From the NCBI RefSeq assembly GCF_000383575.1, contig NZ_KB911579.1, positions 4,859,424 through 4,923,423 of the forward strand: DNA of 64,000 nucleotides. Reading direction: 5' to 3'. This document shows positions 54,612-64,000 of this stretch, piece by piece. This DNA is from Salinispora oceanensis. GTDB lineage: Bacteria > Actinomycetota > Actinomycetes > Mycobacteriales > Micromonosporaceae. The notes under the pieces are model-generated. The model ran no database searches. It was not told the DNA's origin and saw only the letters and a list, made by a program, of their open reading frames with translations. Position 1 is the first letter of the stretch; the number at the start of each line of letters is the position of its first letter. Made by a program: the position numbers and the translations under genes.

Positions 54612-54647
54612 TTGGTTACCTGCGACGGGCTCGGTTTGACTGACCGC

Positions 54648-55073
54648 ATGCCAACTGACTCCACCAACCATCCTTTCATTGTCGCTCTCACCGACGATGC
54701 CAACCAACACCCGCTGGTCTTCGCTCGAGCCTTCAACTCCGGGGACGTCGGTGCTGTTGAGCAGGTTTACGAACCGGACGGCGTCTTTGTCGCCACGCCG
54801 GGCCAACCTGTCACCGGCGCCGCCCGGGCCGCGGCCAATCAACAATTCCTCGGCCTGGGGCTACCAATCGACGTTCGCCCACGGCATGTGTACGTAGCCG
54901 ACGACATCGCCCTGTTGATCGTCGACTGGACGATAGACGGCCAGGGTCCCGACGGGAAGCATGTGCACCTGGAGGGCACGGCTACCGACGTGGCACGGCG
55001 AGGGCCGGACGGCCGCTGGCGGTACGTCATCGACAACCCGTTCGGCACCGACAGGTCGAATCACCCACAATAG
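54648..55073 (+). CDS. SnoaL/NTF2-like protein
   Basis: 141 aa from ATG at 54648; a GTG/ATG further upstream would overlap the HxlR gene. ARAFNSGDVGAVEQVYEPDG, FVATPGQPVTGAARAAAN and the acidic TDVARRGPDGRWRYVIDNP give the cone-shaped alpha+beta fold of the NTF2 superfamily (DUF4440-like, SgcJ type). Some are isomerases or hydrolases, many only bind ligands. Likely controlled by the divergent HxlR protein. Confidence 0.82.
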   Translation: MPTDSTNHPFIVALTDDANQHPLVFARAFNSGDVGAVEQVYEPDGVFVATPGQPVTGAARAAANQQFLGLGLPIDVRPRHVYVADDIALLIVDWTIDGQGPDGKHVHLEGTATDVARRGPDGRWRYVIDNPFGTDRSNHPQ

Positions 55074-55137
55074 TTGTGGCAGTGAAACGTCGAAAGGCCG
55101 GCACGAGCGGTCGTTTCTGACGGGTGCGCGGTGGCAT

Positions 55138-57108
55138 TTACGGGAAGGGGTGCGGCACGAGGCGGAGGTCGGCGTCGGTCAGTTCGGCGGGGGTGAGGCC
55201 CGCCACCGCGGGTGCGGTCCGTAGCCGCGGCAGGTGCGGAGCCCGCTGCCGAAGCCAGCCGAAGTCGATCGGAAGCAGGCCGGGCACGATCGTGCAGACC
55301 GAGCGGAGTCCGACCGCCTCCTGTTCTGGTGTGGTCTGGTCCACCGTGATCGCCTCAAGCCCCCGCGCAGCCAGCAGGTCGAGCACCCGGCGCAGGTCGT
55401 CGCGGAGATCCGGCGTGCCGGGGGGCCGGTAGCCGGCGAAGAGGTGCTCGATGGGGAGCGTGCCACGGTCGTCGAGGTAGCTCACGGCGTGCCCCGCCAT
55501 CCGGGGTAGGCCGAAGAGTGCCGCGTGGTCCGGCAGCCGGCGGACGAGGGTGTAGTCGTCAGCCATCCGTTCCAGCTCGGCCCGGCGCCGACGCACCGTG
55601 GTGGGCTGGTGCGGGATGTAAGTGAGCGCCTCGGCGAGCGCGCCGGTGACCGCCTGCCGCGGGTCGAGGTGGGCGGCGGCGGCGAAGGAGAGCAGGCCGG
55701 GGCCGCCGTCGTGGCGGACGGCGAGGCTGGTGACCACGGGTACGTCGAGGTCGATCCGGTTGTCGAAGGCGTAGAGCCGGTAGCCCTGCAGCTCGGCCCG
55801 GTCGACCATCGCACGCACGACCGGCGGGCAGGTGTCGAGGTCGATCCGGGGCAGGGTCAGGTTGCCGTACCAGGCGAGCAGGAACGCGTCCCGCTCGATC
55901 AGCTCCAGTAGTCCGAACAGGACGGCCTCCGCTAGGCAGCTGCCGGTGGCGCAGCCACTGGAGGAGGAGAGGACGAAGGTGTCGCCGGCGGCGGGCGAGC
56001 TGTAGAAGCACAGCCGGCGCGGCACCAGTACGGGCCTGCCGGTGTGCAGGTTCTGGCCCCACACCCAGGGGATCGGTTGTTCTGGGTCGAACCGGCGCAG
56101 GATCGGGTCGGTGTCGTACACCTCGTCGGGGTGCCGGCCGCAGCGGTCCGGGTGTAGCGCCTCCGGGCCGAGGTCGGCGTAGGCGGCGAGGACCGGGGGG
56201 ACGTTGCGCCGTCGGTGGGTCCCGGCGTAGCGCTCCAGCCCTTCGAGGTGGGCGAGCGCGCGGCTCGCGTCGTAGCCGCTGGACTGGCCGCTCCAGGAGA
56301 CGTCGAGCAGCCCCCCGTAGCCGCGGATGAAGACGCTGCCGGTCACCGGGGCGGTGGTCGGTGACGTGATGGTGAGCGCGGTACCCGCACCGAGTACGCC
56401 GCAGACCGGGTTGACCAGCGCAGCCGCTGGCAACGGATAGTCGTCGGGGGTACGCAGCCGGTACGTGTCGGGGCACGGCTTGGGTCGGGGTTGGTGCGCG
56501 AGCACCAGCGGGTCGGGGCGCTCAGGGCTGTCCGGTCGTTGCCGGGTGCAGCTGGGGCAGCACGGCTCGGCCAGCAGCGGGTAGGTGCGGACCCGCAGGC
56601 TGGCCAGGTCGAGCTGGCTGACCCGGGGCAGCGGGGTGCTGTGCCGGTCCCAGCTTGGTGGCGACGGAAGTGGTGGGCCGGTGTGACTGGCGCGGTAGAG
56701 CTCCCAGGCGGCGTCGAGCTGGTAGGCGGTCAGCTGTGGCCACGGGCCGACCGCGGTTGTCCGATTGCCGACCTCCAGGGCGTCGCGTTGGCTGCGGCTG
56801 CGCAGCCGCTGCCACCGGATGGCCAGGCAGTGCCCGCAGGCCCGGCCGGCCGTGCCACCGAAGGGTCCGATCAGCACGGTGGCGGCGGTGAGGTGCACGG
56901 TGGCGGCGCACCGGTCCGGGTCGGCCACGGCGGGCGCGGGGGCGTCGCCCAGCGTCACCACCCGCGGCGCAGCCGTGGATCGCCGGGCCCGCCGGTCTTC
57001 GGCGGCACCCGTCGGCTGGGCCAGCCAACGGCGGCGCAGGTGCTGTCGGAGTTGGGCCGCGGCGGCGGCGAGAGGAGTGGGGTGCGCTGCCGCCGCGGTG
57101 CCGGTCAT
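55138..57108 (-). CDS. TOMM cyclodehydratase: fused leader-binding/zinc domain and YcaO
   Basis: 656 aa from ATG at 57108 (4-bp overlap with the permease stop); longer frames upstream are shadow. The N-terminal 200 residues carry two Cys pairs, CGHC (91-94) and CCPSC (183-187), as in the zinc tetrad of TOMM E1-like (C) proteins. The YcaO domain follows from about 250: GYDASRALAHLEGLERYAG, SSGCATGSCLAEAV (about 383-396) and LLELIERDAF (400-409) supply the ATP and Mg2+ contacts. The protein ends LVPHPFP, a Pro-rich end typical of azoline-forming YcaO proteins. It would turn Cys, Ser and Thr of the precursor to azolines. Last gene of the operon. Confidence 0.9.
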   Translation of the reverse strand: MTGTAAAAHPTPLAAAAAQLRQHLRRRWLAQPTGAAEDRRARRSTAAPRVVTLGDAPAPAVADPDRCAATVHLTAATVLIGPFGGTAGRACGHCLAIRWQRLRSRSQRDALEVGNRTTAVGPWPQLTAYQLDAAWELYRASHTGPPLPSPPSWDRHSTPLPRVSQLDLASLRVRTYPLLAEPCCPSCTRQRPDSPERPDPLVLAHQPRPKPCPDTYRLRTPDDYPLPAAALVNPVCGVLGAGTALTITSPTTAPVTGSVFIRGYGGLLDVSWSGQSSGYDASRALAHLEGLERYAGTHRRRNVPPVLAAYADLGPEALHPDRCGRHPDEVYDTDPILRRFDPEQPIPWVWGQNLHTGRPVLVPRRLCFYSSPAAGDTFVLSSSSGCATGSCLAEAVLFGLLELIERDAFLLAWYGNLTLPRIDLDTCPPVVRAMVDRAELQGYRLYAFDNRIDLDVPVVTSLAVRHDGGPGLLSFAAAAHLDPRQAVTGALAEALTYIPHQPTTVRRRRAELERMADDYTLVRRLPDHAALFGLPRMAGHAVSYLDDRGTLPIEHLFAGYRPPGTPDLRDDLRRVLDLLAARGLEAITVDQTTPEQEAVGLRSVCTIVPGLLPIDFGWLRQRAPHLPRLRTAPAVAGLTPAELTDADLRLVPHPFP

Positions 57109-57856
57109 GAGTCGTTGCTCCAGCGGAAGGTCCGGACTCCGACGACCGCGAACACGGCGGTGAAGACGACCAGTGCGGCGCACGAGATCAGGTAGTCGGT
57201 CATGGTGCCAAAGCCGGTAAAGGCGTACGTGATGCCGTCGTTGACGTAGCGCATCGGCAGCACCCGGGAGACCTCCTGTAGCCAGGTCGGCATCAGCTCG
57301 AGGGGGTAGAACGAGCCGGAGAGGAAGGCCATCGGCACCACGACGCAGTTGGCGATTGCGGCGACGGCCTCCGGGGTGTTGGCCGCAGATCCGACGATCA
57401 GGCCGAGGGCGAGGAAGGCGGTCACCGCGAGCAGCATGATCGGGATGGCGAGCGGCCAGGTCTGGTCCGGGCGCATGCCGAAGACCGGCAGCATGGCGAC
57501 GCCGACGAAGAGCACGCACTGCGCCGCCCCGATGCCCAGCGCGACCACGTAGCGGGAACCGATCACCGACCAGATACTGGTTGGGGAGAGTCGGATGATC
57601 CGCAGCAGGTCGTCGTTGCGCCACTGCATCAGGGTGAAGGCCACGCCGAAGAGGGCGGCGTTGGCCAGGCCCCAGGAGAGCACGCCCGGGGCGATGTAGT
57701 CGACGTATCCGCGGCCGGTGTCGGCGACCTCCTGGTTGCGGAAGATCAGCGCGAAGATGACCAGGAAGATCAGGGGAAAGGCGAAGGTGAAGAAGACCGT
57801 CGTGGCGTCGCGGACGGCCGCCTTGTAGACGGCTCGGGAGAGTGCGGCGTATGCGC

Positions 57857-57860
<4 letters not shown>
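57105..57860 (-). CDS. ABC-2 type permease of RiPP exporter
   Basis: 251 aa with six membrane segments. The block SFYPLELMPTWLQEVSRVLPM and final helix before VRTFRWSNDS show the ABC-2 family. ATGA overlaps on both sides (ATPase upstream, YcaO downstream) tie it to the biosynthetic operon. It probably exports the mature peptide or confers self-immunity. Confidence 0.9.
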
Positions 57861-58779
<919 letters not shown>

Positions 58780-58783
<4 letters not shown>

Positions 58784-59976
58784 TGGTTGTTCTCACTGGT
58801 TGGTGGTGCGGGAATCCGGTCCGCCGGGCGGGGTCGACCGGGTCGGGCCAGCCAGCCGGCGACGGTCAGACCGACGATGGCGGCCGGCAGGACGTAGGCG
58901 AGCGCGCCGAGGGAAGGCCGAAGCAGGGCGCCCAGATAGACGATCACGAGACTGGCGGCGGCGGTGCTCGCCAGCAGCCACCCGGCGCCGAAGAGCCCGA
59001 GGCAGACCGCGGCCCGTCGTGGGTAGCGGCGGCCGGGCCGGCGCAGCAGGCGCCGGGAAAGGGTCGCCAGGTAGCGGCGGCTCTCCGGGGCCAGGTCCAG
59101 CTGGTCCAGCAGGTGACTGAGGACCTTGTAGCCGTCCAGTGGCGGCAGCGCGATGACGTTGACCAGCGTCTGGGCCGCGCCGACCAGCATGAACGCGCTG
59201 AGTATCCGGTCGGCGAAGGCGCCGGGCAGCAGGATGAGGGCGGCGCCGGCGAGCAGCAGGACCAGCCCGTTGGCTACCGCACCGGCCGACGCGATCAGCA
59301 CCTGCTGGGACCGACGCGGTAGGTAGAGGTAGTCCTCGACCTTGCAGGTGAGGGTAACCAGGTTGATCCGGTTGACGGTGGCACCGAAGTGGACGGCCAC
59401 CACCCCGTGCGCGAACTCGTGCAGGGCCGCGCTCGACCAGGCGAGCAACGCCAGCGCCACCAGGCTGACCGGGTCGGTGAAGGCCGGGCGGGCGGTCTGC
59501 CAGAGCGGGCCGAGCCGCAGCCCGACCAGCACGAGCAGCGCGACGACGAGGACGGCGACCAGCGCGAAGACCGCCGGGCGCAGCAGGAACCGCAGCCGGT
59601 GCGCCCACCATCCCAGCGCGCCGGAGCGTCCCGGATCGGCCGTCGCCCGCTCGCCGTCGCCCGACGTGGTGGCGGGCTCGACGGGGTGAACGGCCAGCAG
59701 GTCCCGCTCGTGGAGGAGCCACAGCAGCCGGGTCCAGTGCGCGGCACCGAGGCGGCGACCGTACTCGTCGGCGTACTCGGCGCCGACCTCGCCGAGGGAT
59801 CGGACGCCGTCGAGGCGACGGAGCAGGAACTGCTCCTTCGGCGGGATCTCGAACGCCCGGCCGGTGCGCCGGTCCTTGAGCAGATAGACCGTGTCGGGGC
59901 CACGCCGCAAGGGCCGCGAAAAGATCAGGTCTTCGCGCAGCCGAGGGCGTTTGGCCAGCAGGCCCGGAGGCGTCAC
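58780..59976 (-). CDS. M50-like membrane metalloprotease with N-terminal PqqD-like domain
   Basis: 398 aa from GTG at 59976, which overlaps the stop of the LanB C gene (GTGA). Residues about 25-95 look like a PqqD/RRE-type winged fold (TVYLLKDRRTGRAFEIPPKE, LRRLDGVRSLGEV), suitable for leader binding. Helices follow, with the zinc motif HEFAHG at 186-191 and the third ligand region PPLDGYK at 278-284, as in site-2-type intramembrane proteases. It may cut the leader off the modified peptide, or release the product at the membrane. M50-type proteins in thiopeptide-like operons are uncommon in characterised systems. Confidence 0.82.
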
Positions 59977-61040
59977 GACGACACCGCCGACTCCCGCAGC
60001 ACCCGGGCGAGCAGATAGGAGAGGTACGCCTCGTCGCGGATGGTGGCGTGCAGCCGATTGTTGGTCATGTGGAGGTACGGCGAGAGCAGGAATGGGAGGG
60101 CCTCCCCCGGGTCGGTGATGACCCGGTCGTCGCCGCTCCACCCGCTGACCGTCAGCTCGCCGGAGGTGGCCAGGGCGAGCACCTTCTCGCGGAGCTGGGC
60201 CGTGTGCTCGGCCCACCCGCGTAGGAAACCGGGGAGTCGCTGTGTCTCGCCCTGCCCGACGAGGGCGAGAATCTGTCGTACGCGACGGCCGAGCTCACCG
60301 GCGACGCTGTCATACATTCGCGTGTACTCGTCGATGCCGATGAGGTTGGTGCCGGCGAAGGCCTGGTGCCAGTAGTGGTGGTACCGGTCGAGGAAGTCCA
60401 CCAGCTGTTCCCGATCGGGCAGGAAGGTGCCGGCGTGCACCGTCATCAGCTGCGCGGCGGTACCCAGCAGCACCGGGCGCAGGTGCAGGTTCATTGACGA
60501 GATGGCGTGCAGCACGGTGTCGCTGGAGTGCTGGAAGTGCCACTCGGCGACCTCGATGCCCGCCGGCCCGCCGTACTTGCCGTACTCCGGTGCGTACGGC
60601 CGGTAGCTGTATGAGTTGTTGGGGCTGAGCAGCATCTGTCCGGCGGCGTCGACCAGGTCCGCCGGCCGCCCGTCGGGGAACTCCAGCGCGAAGAGGATGT
60701 CGTAGAGCTCCCGCAGGTAGCCGGTGCCCATCGCGTACAGCGCGGGGCGGGTGGTGAGGAACCGGCTGACCGCCGCCTCGGCGCGCGCACGCACCGCCGG
60801 CGCGTCCGCCGGGGTACGCGGCCGCAGCCGCAGCCGCACGTGTGGCCCCTCCAGCCAGTAGTTGATGAAGAAGTGGCCGGCGAGCAGCTCCGCTTCGGTG
60901 AGTTCCCGGATGAGCGGGGCCACGCAGTCCACCAGCAACGGTTGTGGGTTGGCCGCGTAGAAGATGTGCAGCGAGATCCACTCTCCCCGCCGGCCGGCGG
61001 TCTCCTCGGCGTTGGTGGGCGCGGCGGCGGACGCGGTCAT
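59973..61040 (-). CDS. Thiopeptide-type LanB C-terminal (elimination) domain protein
   Basis: 355 aa. WISLHIFYAANPQPLLVDCV opens the TIGR03891 thiopeptide-type domain; GHFFINYWLEGPHVRLRLRP, the segment EYGKYGGPAGIEVAEWHF and, near the end, YLHMTNNRLHATIRDEAY are its conserved blocks. In split LanB enzymes this part eliminates glutamate from glutamylated Ser and Thr to give dehydro-residues. A related protein closes the pyridine ring of thiopeptides, and sequence alone does not separate the two roles. ATGA overlaps with both neighbours. Confidence 0.88.
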   Translation of the reverse strand: MTASAAAPTNAEETAGRRGEWISLHIFYAANPQPLLVDCVAPLIRELTEAELLAGHFFINYWLEGPHVRLRLRPRTPADAPAVRARAEAAVSRFLTTRPALYAMGTGYLRELYDILFALEFPDGRPADLVDAAGQMLLSPNNSYSYRPYAPEYGKYGGPAGIEVAEWHFQHSSDTVLHAISSMNLHLRPVLLGTAAQLMTVHAGTFLPDREQLVDFLDRYHHYWHQAFAGTNLIGIDEYTRMYDSVAGELGRRVRQILALVGQGETQRLPGFLRGWAEHTAQLREKVLALATSGELTVSGWSGDDRVITDPGEALPFLLSPYLHMTNNRLHATIRDEAYLSYLLARVLRESAVSS

Positions 61041-63841
61041 CGGCTGCTACCTCCGGATCGTGGTGCGGCGACGGTTCGCCGCGCGGGAACGCGGAAGGTC
61101 TCCGCGTTGACCCGAGAGGTCTCCGCGTTGACCCGGAAGGTCTCCACGGCCAGCTCGCTGACGTGTCCACCGAGCGCGCTGTGGGCAGCCAGTTCACTCG
61201 CGGCGGGCAGCAACTCGCGCAGGACGACCTGGTCGTCCGGATCAGTCAACGCGGCGCGCAGGGCCTGCAGCGAGAGCGCGCTACCGAAGTCGACGTACTG
61301 CGGCTTCGGGTTGGCCGTGCGCGGACCGGACCGGGCCGGGTAGACGGTGGCGAACACCTGCTCGGGCAGGCCGTGCCGGGCCCGCCACCGACGCCAGGCC
61401 AGGAACGCCGCCGGGTCGGTGCCGGGGTCACCCGCGTCGGGAAGCCCACGGACCGGCGCCGACCAGCTTCGGCGGCTGAGCACGACGTTGCCGAGGCGCA
61501 GCCGGGGCCGGACAGTAACACCGTCGCTGGTGGCCGCCGGCACCCCACGCCACACGTCGAGCCGCACCAGCGACGCCGGCGAGAGCAGCAGCAGGGTACG
61601 CGGGATCTGCGGCAGCGCCATCGGCACCAGGTAGCCCAGGTACACGGCGACGACCTCCTTGTCGAGGCGGGTCGAGCGCAGGACCACCCGATCGGTCTCC
61701 GGATCGTGGGCCAGGTAGAGGTCGTCAAGGGTGAGCTGCCGGTCGGCCGGGACGCTGCTGGTTTCGCCGGGACACACGATCACGTGGTCGGTGAGCCGGG
61801 CGTGCAGGTTCAGGTTGGTGGTGGCCGCTCCCCCGGTCAGCTCGGCGAAGACCACGCCCGGCGGGGTGAGCTCCGCCGTCTGGGCCCGTAACCGCTCGGC
61901 GAGGGTCGGGGTGTCGGCGTCGAAGCAGTGGGTGAACCGGCTGAACGGGAAGGAGAGTCCACCGAAGGACTGGTTGAGCACCAGCAGCGGGTCGGGCTCG
62001 CGGAGGGCCAGTTGCACGAAGTGGCCCATCGGGTGGACCTGGTGGGCGGTGGCGCCGAGCAGCGCGCCCACCTCGTCGAACAGCTCGACGGGCAGGGACA
62101 GCTCGGGGCACCGGGGGTCGGCGTCGGCGAGCGCCGTCACCCGCTTGGCGAAGAGCTGTCGGGCTTGGTCGAGCGCGGTCATCTCGGGCCGGCCCAGCCA
62201 GTTCTCCTCCGGCGTGTAGCTACCGTCCGCGGCAAACGGGCGGCGCCCCGCCGTGTACGAGGAGTACTGGTCGTAGAGGTCGTCGTGGAAGTCCTCGACC
62301 AGCCGCAGCAGGTCGTCGCAGCGGCCGCCGACGCCGAACCGGGCCAGGAAGAAGCCGTGGAACATAATCCGGTGCGACAGGTTCTGGTCGAAGGCGGGCA
62401 GGATCCGTTCCACGGCGGCGAGGTCCGCGCCAACCAACCGCTGCCAGGGTGGGGCCGCGATGGCGACCGGTTCCCCGGCCACCCGGCTGTCCTCGTATAG
62501 CAGCGTCTGCGGCAGGGTCGGGTTCTCCTCGCCGAGGGAGCGCATCACCGCGCGTACCGCGTCCCGCAGTCGGTGCCGCAGGTCGCGACGCCGGCCGAGG
62601 TCGCCCTGCCGGTAGGCGTCCACCAGCCGCATGATCTCGTGGAGTTGGCTGACGAGCTGTCCGGCCCACGGCCGGTCCAGGTGTCCCAGGGTGTCGGCGA
62701 GGGCGCGGATCGGGTCGGTGGCGTGCACGTCAGTGTCGAGACCGACCAGCCGCAGCATTCCCAACTCCAGCAGCGTCGACAGATAGGTCTCGCCATCCGG
62801 CCGGTCGGCCCCGGTGTCCCGGCAGAGCCGGTCCACCAGCTCGGCACAGCGCATCGTGCCGCGCTGCTGCAACAGGGCGGTGAGCCCGTCCAGGACGCCG
62901 CTGCGGCGAAGGAAGAAGAGACCGTCGCGGACCGAGTCGAAGCTGACCGTGGCGCTGTCGTCGCCGGCGGTGACCCAGTGCCGCACGTAGCGGATCCGGT
63001 CCGCGTCGCGGCGCCACCCTGGGCTCAGCTCCACCATCAGGTCGCCACGCCGCCGCGGGTCGGCGGTGACCAGCTCGGCGAGCCGGGCGACCAGGACGAC
63101 GTTGAGGCGTACGTGCTGATGCCACTGCTCATTGACGGGGAAGTCGAGCTGGGATCCGGTGTCGGTGAAGCGGCCGAGGGCGACCGCGGTGAAGGTGCTG
63201 AACGGGCTGGTCTTGCCGGCAGTGCGGTACAGGTAGGACAGCAGCGAGCGCTCGACGCGGCGGGTCCGCTTGTTCGCCGGTCGGGTCAGCTCCGGTGTGC
63301 TCCCGGCGGCCAGCTGTTCGTCGAGGGTCGGTGAGGCGAGTTGGAGCCCACCGCGCAGGCGTGGCTCGTCGGCCAGCCGCCACAGCTCCGCACGGGCCTG
63401 GGCGAGGTCGGCGGCGAGGATCGCGCTGCCCTCGTCCTGGTGTCGGGCGAGCTGCGTGCGTCGCCGGAGCCAGCGCTGGACGACCGGCAGGGCCGCCGGT
63501 CGGGTCTGCTCGACCGCGGCGAGGGCCGACCCGGGCGCGGCTGGCAGGGCGTTGTTGAAGACCTGCCGGCGCAGCGTCAGCAGCCGTCGGCGGACCGACT
63601 CGTCCTCATTGTCGTTGACCAGCTCGTACAGGAGTTGGCTGAGCTGCTCCCCGTCGGTGCGCAGCTGACGCTCCAGGGCCAGTGCCTCGTCGGCCCAGGT
63701 GCGGGCTGCCGGGGAGCGGAGCAGGTCGACCGTCGAGAGGGGAAGACCGGCGATCCGGGCGGTGAAGTACGCACCGGTACGCCAGCCGGCGGGGGCGGCC
63801 ACGGCCGGTAGCGGGCCCGGCGCTGGCACGGCCTGCCTCAT
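61037..63841 (-). CDS. LanB-type dehydratase, glutamylation domain
   Basis: 934 aa. It matches the N-terminal dehydratase domain of class-I-type enzymes: LSYLYRTAGKTSPFSTF near residues 202-217 is the diagnostic block, and the C-terminal RSWSAPVRG, then LAWRRWRARHGLPEQVFATVY, is the end of the same domain. It transfers glutamate from Glu-tRNA to Ser and Thr of the precursor. The elimination domain is the separate gene next downstream, the split form used in thiopeptide and goadsporin pathways. ATGA overlaps at both ends. Confidence 0.92.
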   Translation of the reverse strand: MRQAVPAPGPLPAVAAPAGWRTGAYFTARIAGLPLSTVDLLRSPAARTWADEALALERQLRTDGEQLSQLLYELVNDNEDESVRRRLLTLRRQVFNNALPAAPGSALAAVEQTRPAALPVVQRWLRRRTQLARHQDEGSAILAADLAQARAELWRLADEPRLRGGLQLASPTLDEQLAAGSTPELTRPANKRTRRVERSLLSYLYRTAGKTSPFSTFTAVALGRFTDTGSQLDFPVNEQWHQHVRLNVVLVARLAELVTADPRRRGDLMVELSPGWRRDADRIRYVRHWVTAGDDSATVSFDSVRDGLFFLRRSGVLDGLTALLQQRGTMRCAELVDRLCRDTGADRPDGETYLSTLLELGMLRLVGLDTDVHATDPIRALADTLGHLDRPWAGQLVSQLHEIMRLVDAYRQGDLGRRRDLRHRLRDAVRAVMRSLGEENPTLPQTLLYEDSRVAGEPVAIAAPPWQRLVGADLAAVERILPAFDQNLSHRIMFHGFFLARFGVGGRCDDLLRLVEDFHDDLYDQYSSYTAGRRPFAADGSYTPEENWLGRPEMTALDQARQLFAKRVTALADADPRCPELSLPVELFDEVGALLGATAHQVHPMGHFVQLALREPDPLLVLNQSFGGLSFPFSRFTHCFDADTPTLAERLRAQTAELTPPGVVFAELTGGAATTNLNLHARLTDHVIVCPGETSSVPADRQLTLDDLYLAHDPETDRVVLRSTRLDKEVVAVYLGYLVPMALPQIPRTLLLLSPASLVRLDVWRGVPAATSDGVTVRPRLRLGNVVLSRRSWSAPVRGLPDAGDPGTDPAAFLAWRRWRARHGLPEQVFATVYPARSGPRTANPKPQYVDFGSALSLQALRAALTDPDDQVVLRELLPAASELAAHSALGGHVSELAVETFRVNAETSRVNAETFRVPARRTVAAPRSGGSSR

Positions 63842-64000
63842 CGCAGCTCGTATCGGTAGTTGCCGAGCTGCCCGCGCTCCTCGCCGGCGAGCATGATGAG
63901 CAGCGGGAACTCGTCACTGCCGGTGAGTCCCAGCTCCTTGACGTAGGAGACGCCGTCGAAGCCCAGCGCAACTCCCGCGCCCAGACCCAGCGCGGCGGCG
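63838..64000 (-). CDS. Nitroreductase/SagB-type azoline dehydrogenase, C-terminal part
   Basis: 54 codons are visible before the window ends. The sequence AAALGLGAGVALGFDG, then KELGLTGSDEFPLLIMLAG, is the C-terminal core of FMN-dependent SagB-type dehydrogenases, which oxidise azolines to thiazoles and oxazoles. The stop overlaps the LanB start by 4 bp, so it is the upstream gene of the same operon. The active-site region lies outside the window. Confidence 0.65.
   Translation of the reverse strand, partial: AAALGLGAGVALGFDGVSYVKELGLTGSDEFPLLIMLAGEERGQLGNYRYELR

Overview
This is about 64 kb of high-GC actinobacterial DNA. GTG and TTG starts, 4-bp ATGA overlaps, G/C-rich third codon positions and the gene families point to a Micromonospora/Salinispora-like member of the Micromonosporaceae. 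That placement is inference from gene content only. No complete rRNA or tRNA gene and no CRISPR array was seen.

Layout. (1) 1-1270: tail of a helix-hairpin-helix protein, two small ORFs, a GGCTTC hexanucleotide tract and strong hairpins. (2) 1271-9380: an 8.1-kb Tn3-family transposon with matching 37/38-bp ends and a CTAGC target duplication. It holds a frameshifted tnpA, a secreted protein and a membrane protein as cargo, a broken IS3 orfA that itself carries a 38-bp insertion, and a tyrosine recombinase preceded by a TnpI/IRS-like site. (3) 9.4-23.4 kb: mostly chromosomal functions: a geranylgeranyl-reductase-like flavoprotein, a DHA2 efflux pump, PhoD phosphatase, a secreted lysozyme-like protein, an SDR plus FAD monooxygenase pair, archease and RtcB converging on each other, a frameshifted cofE-like gene, a kinase and a pentapeptide protein. 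(4) 23.4-25.1 kb: a scar zone with TrmO, duplicated relics and a 3' fragment of tRNA-Lys. (5) 25.1-34.0 kb: an ABC sugar importer operon, a large secreted Asp-box propeller protein and an ABC-2 exporter. (6) 34-49 kb: pentapeptide protein, lycopene cyclase, an MFS pump behind an apparent uORF/terminator attenuator, a slipin, an acyl-CoA ligase, a potassium channel, MarR, an RCC1-repeat protein with LPITG sorting motifs, and an M20 amidohydrolase.

(7) 49-64 kb is a RiPP region. A 58-aa precursor-like peptide with a 22-residue core that is 20/22 Ser, Thr or Cys lies at 49045-49221. A minus-strand operon at 55138-64000 encodes a YcaO cyclodehydratase fusion, an ABC exporter, an M50-like membrane protease, both halves of a split LanB dehydratase and a nitroreductase-type dehydrogenase that runs off the window. 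This is a thiopeptide/TOMM-type gene set. Between precursor and operon lie a MerR/MFS pair and the wreck of a second RiPP locus of graspetide type: a precursor tail, an internally deleted ATP-grasp gene, and an intact PIMT-like methyltransferase. The most interesting items are the Ser/Thr/Cys-rich precursor and its operon, the decayed graspetide locus, the Tn3/TnpI-like transposon with its resolution site, and the attenuator ahead of the MFS gene.
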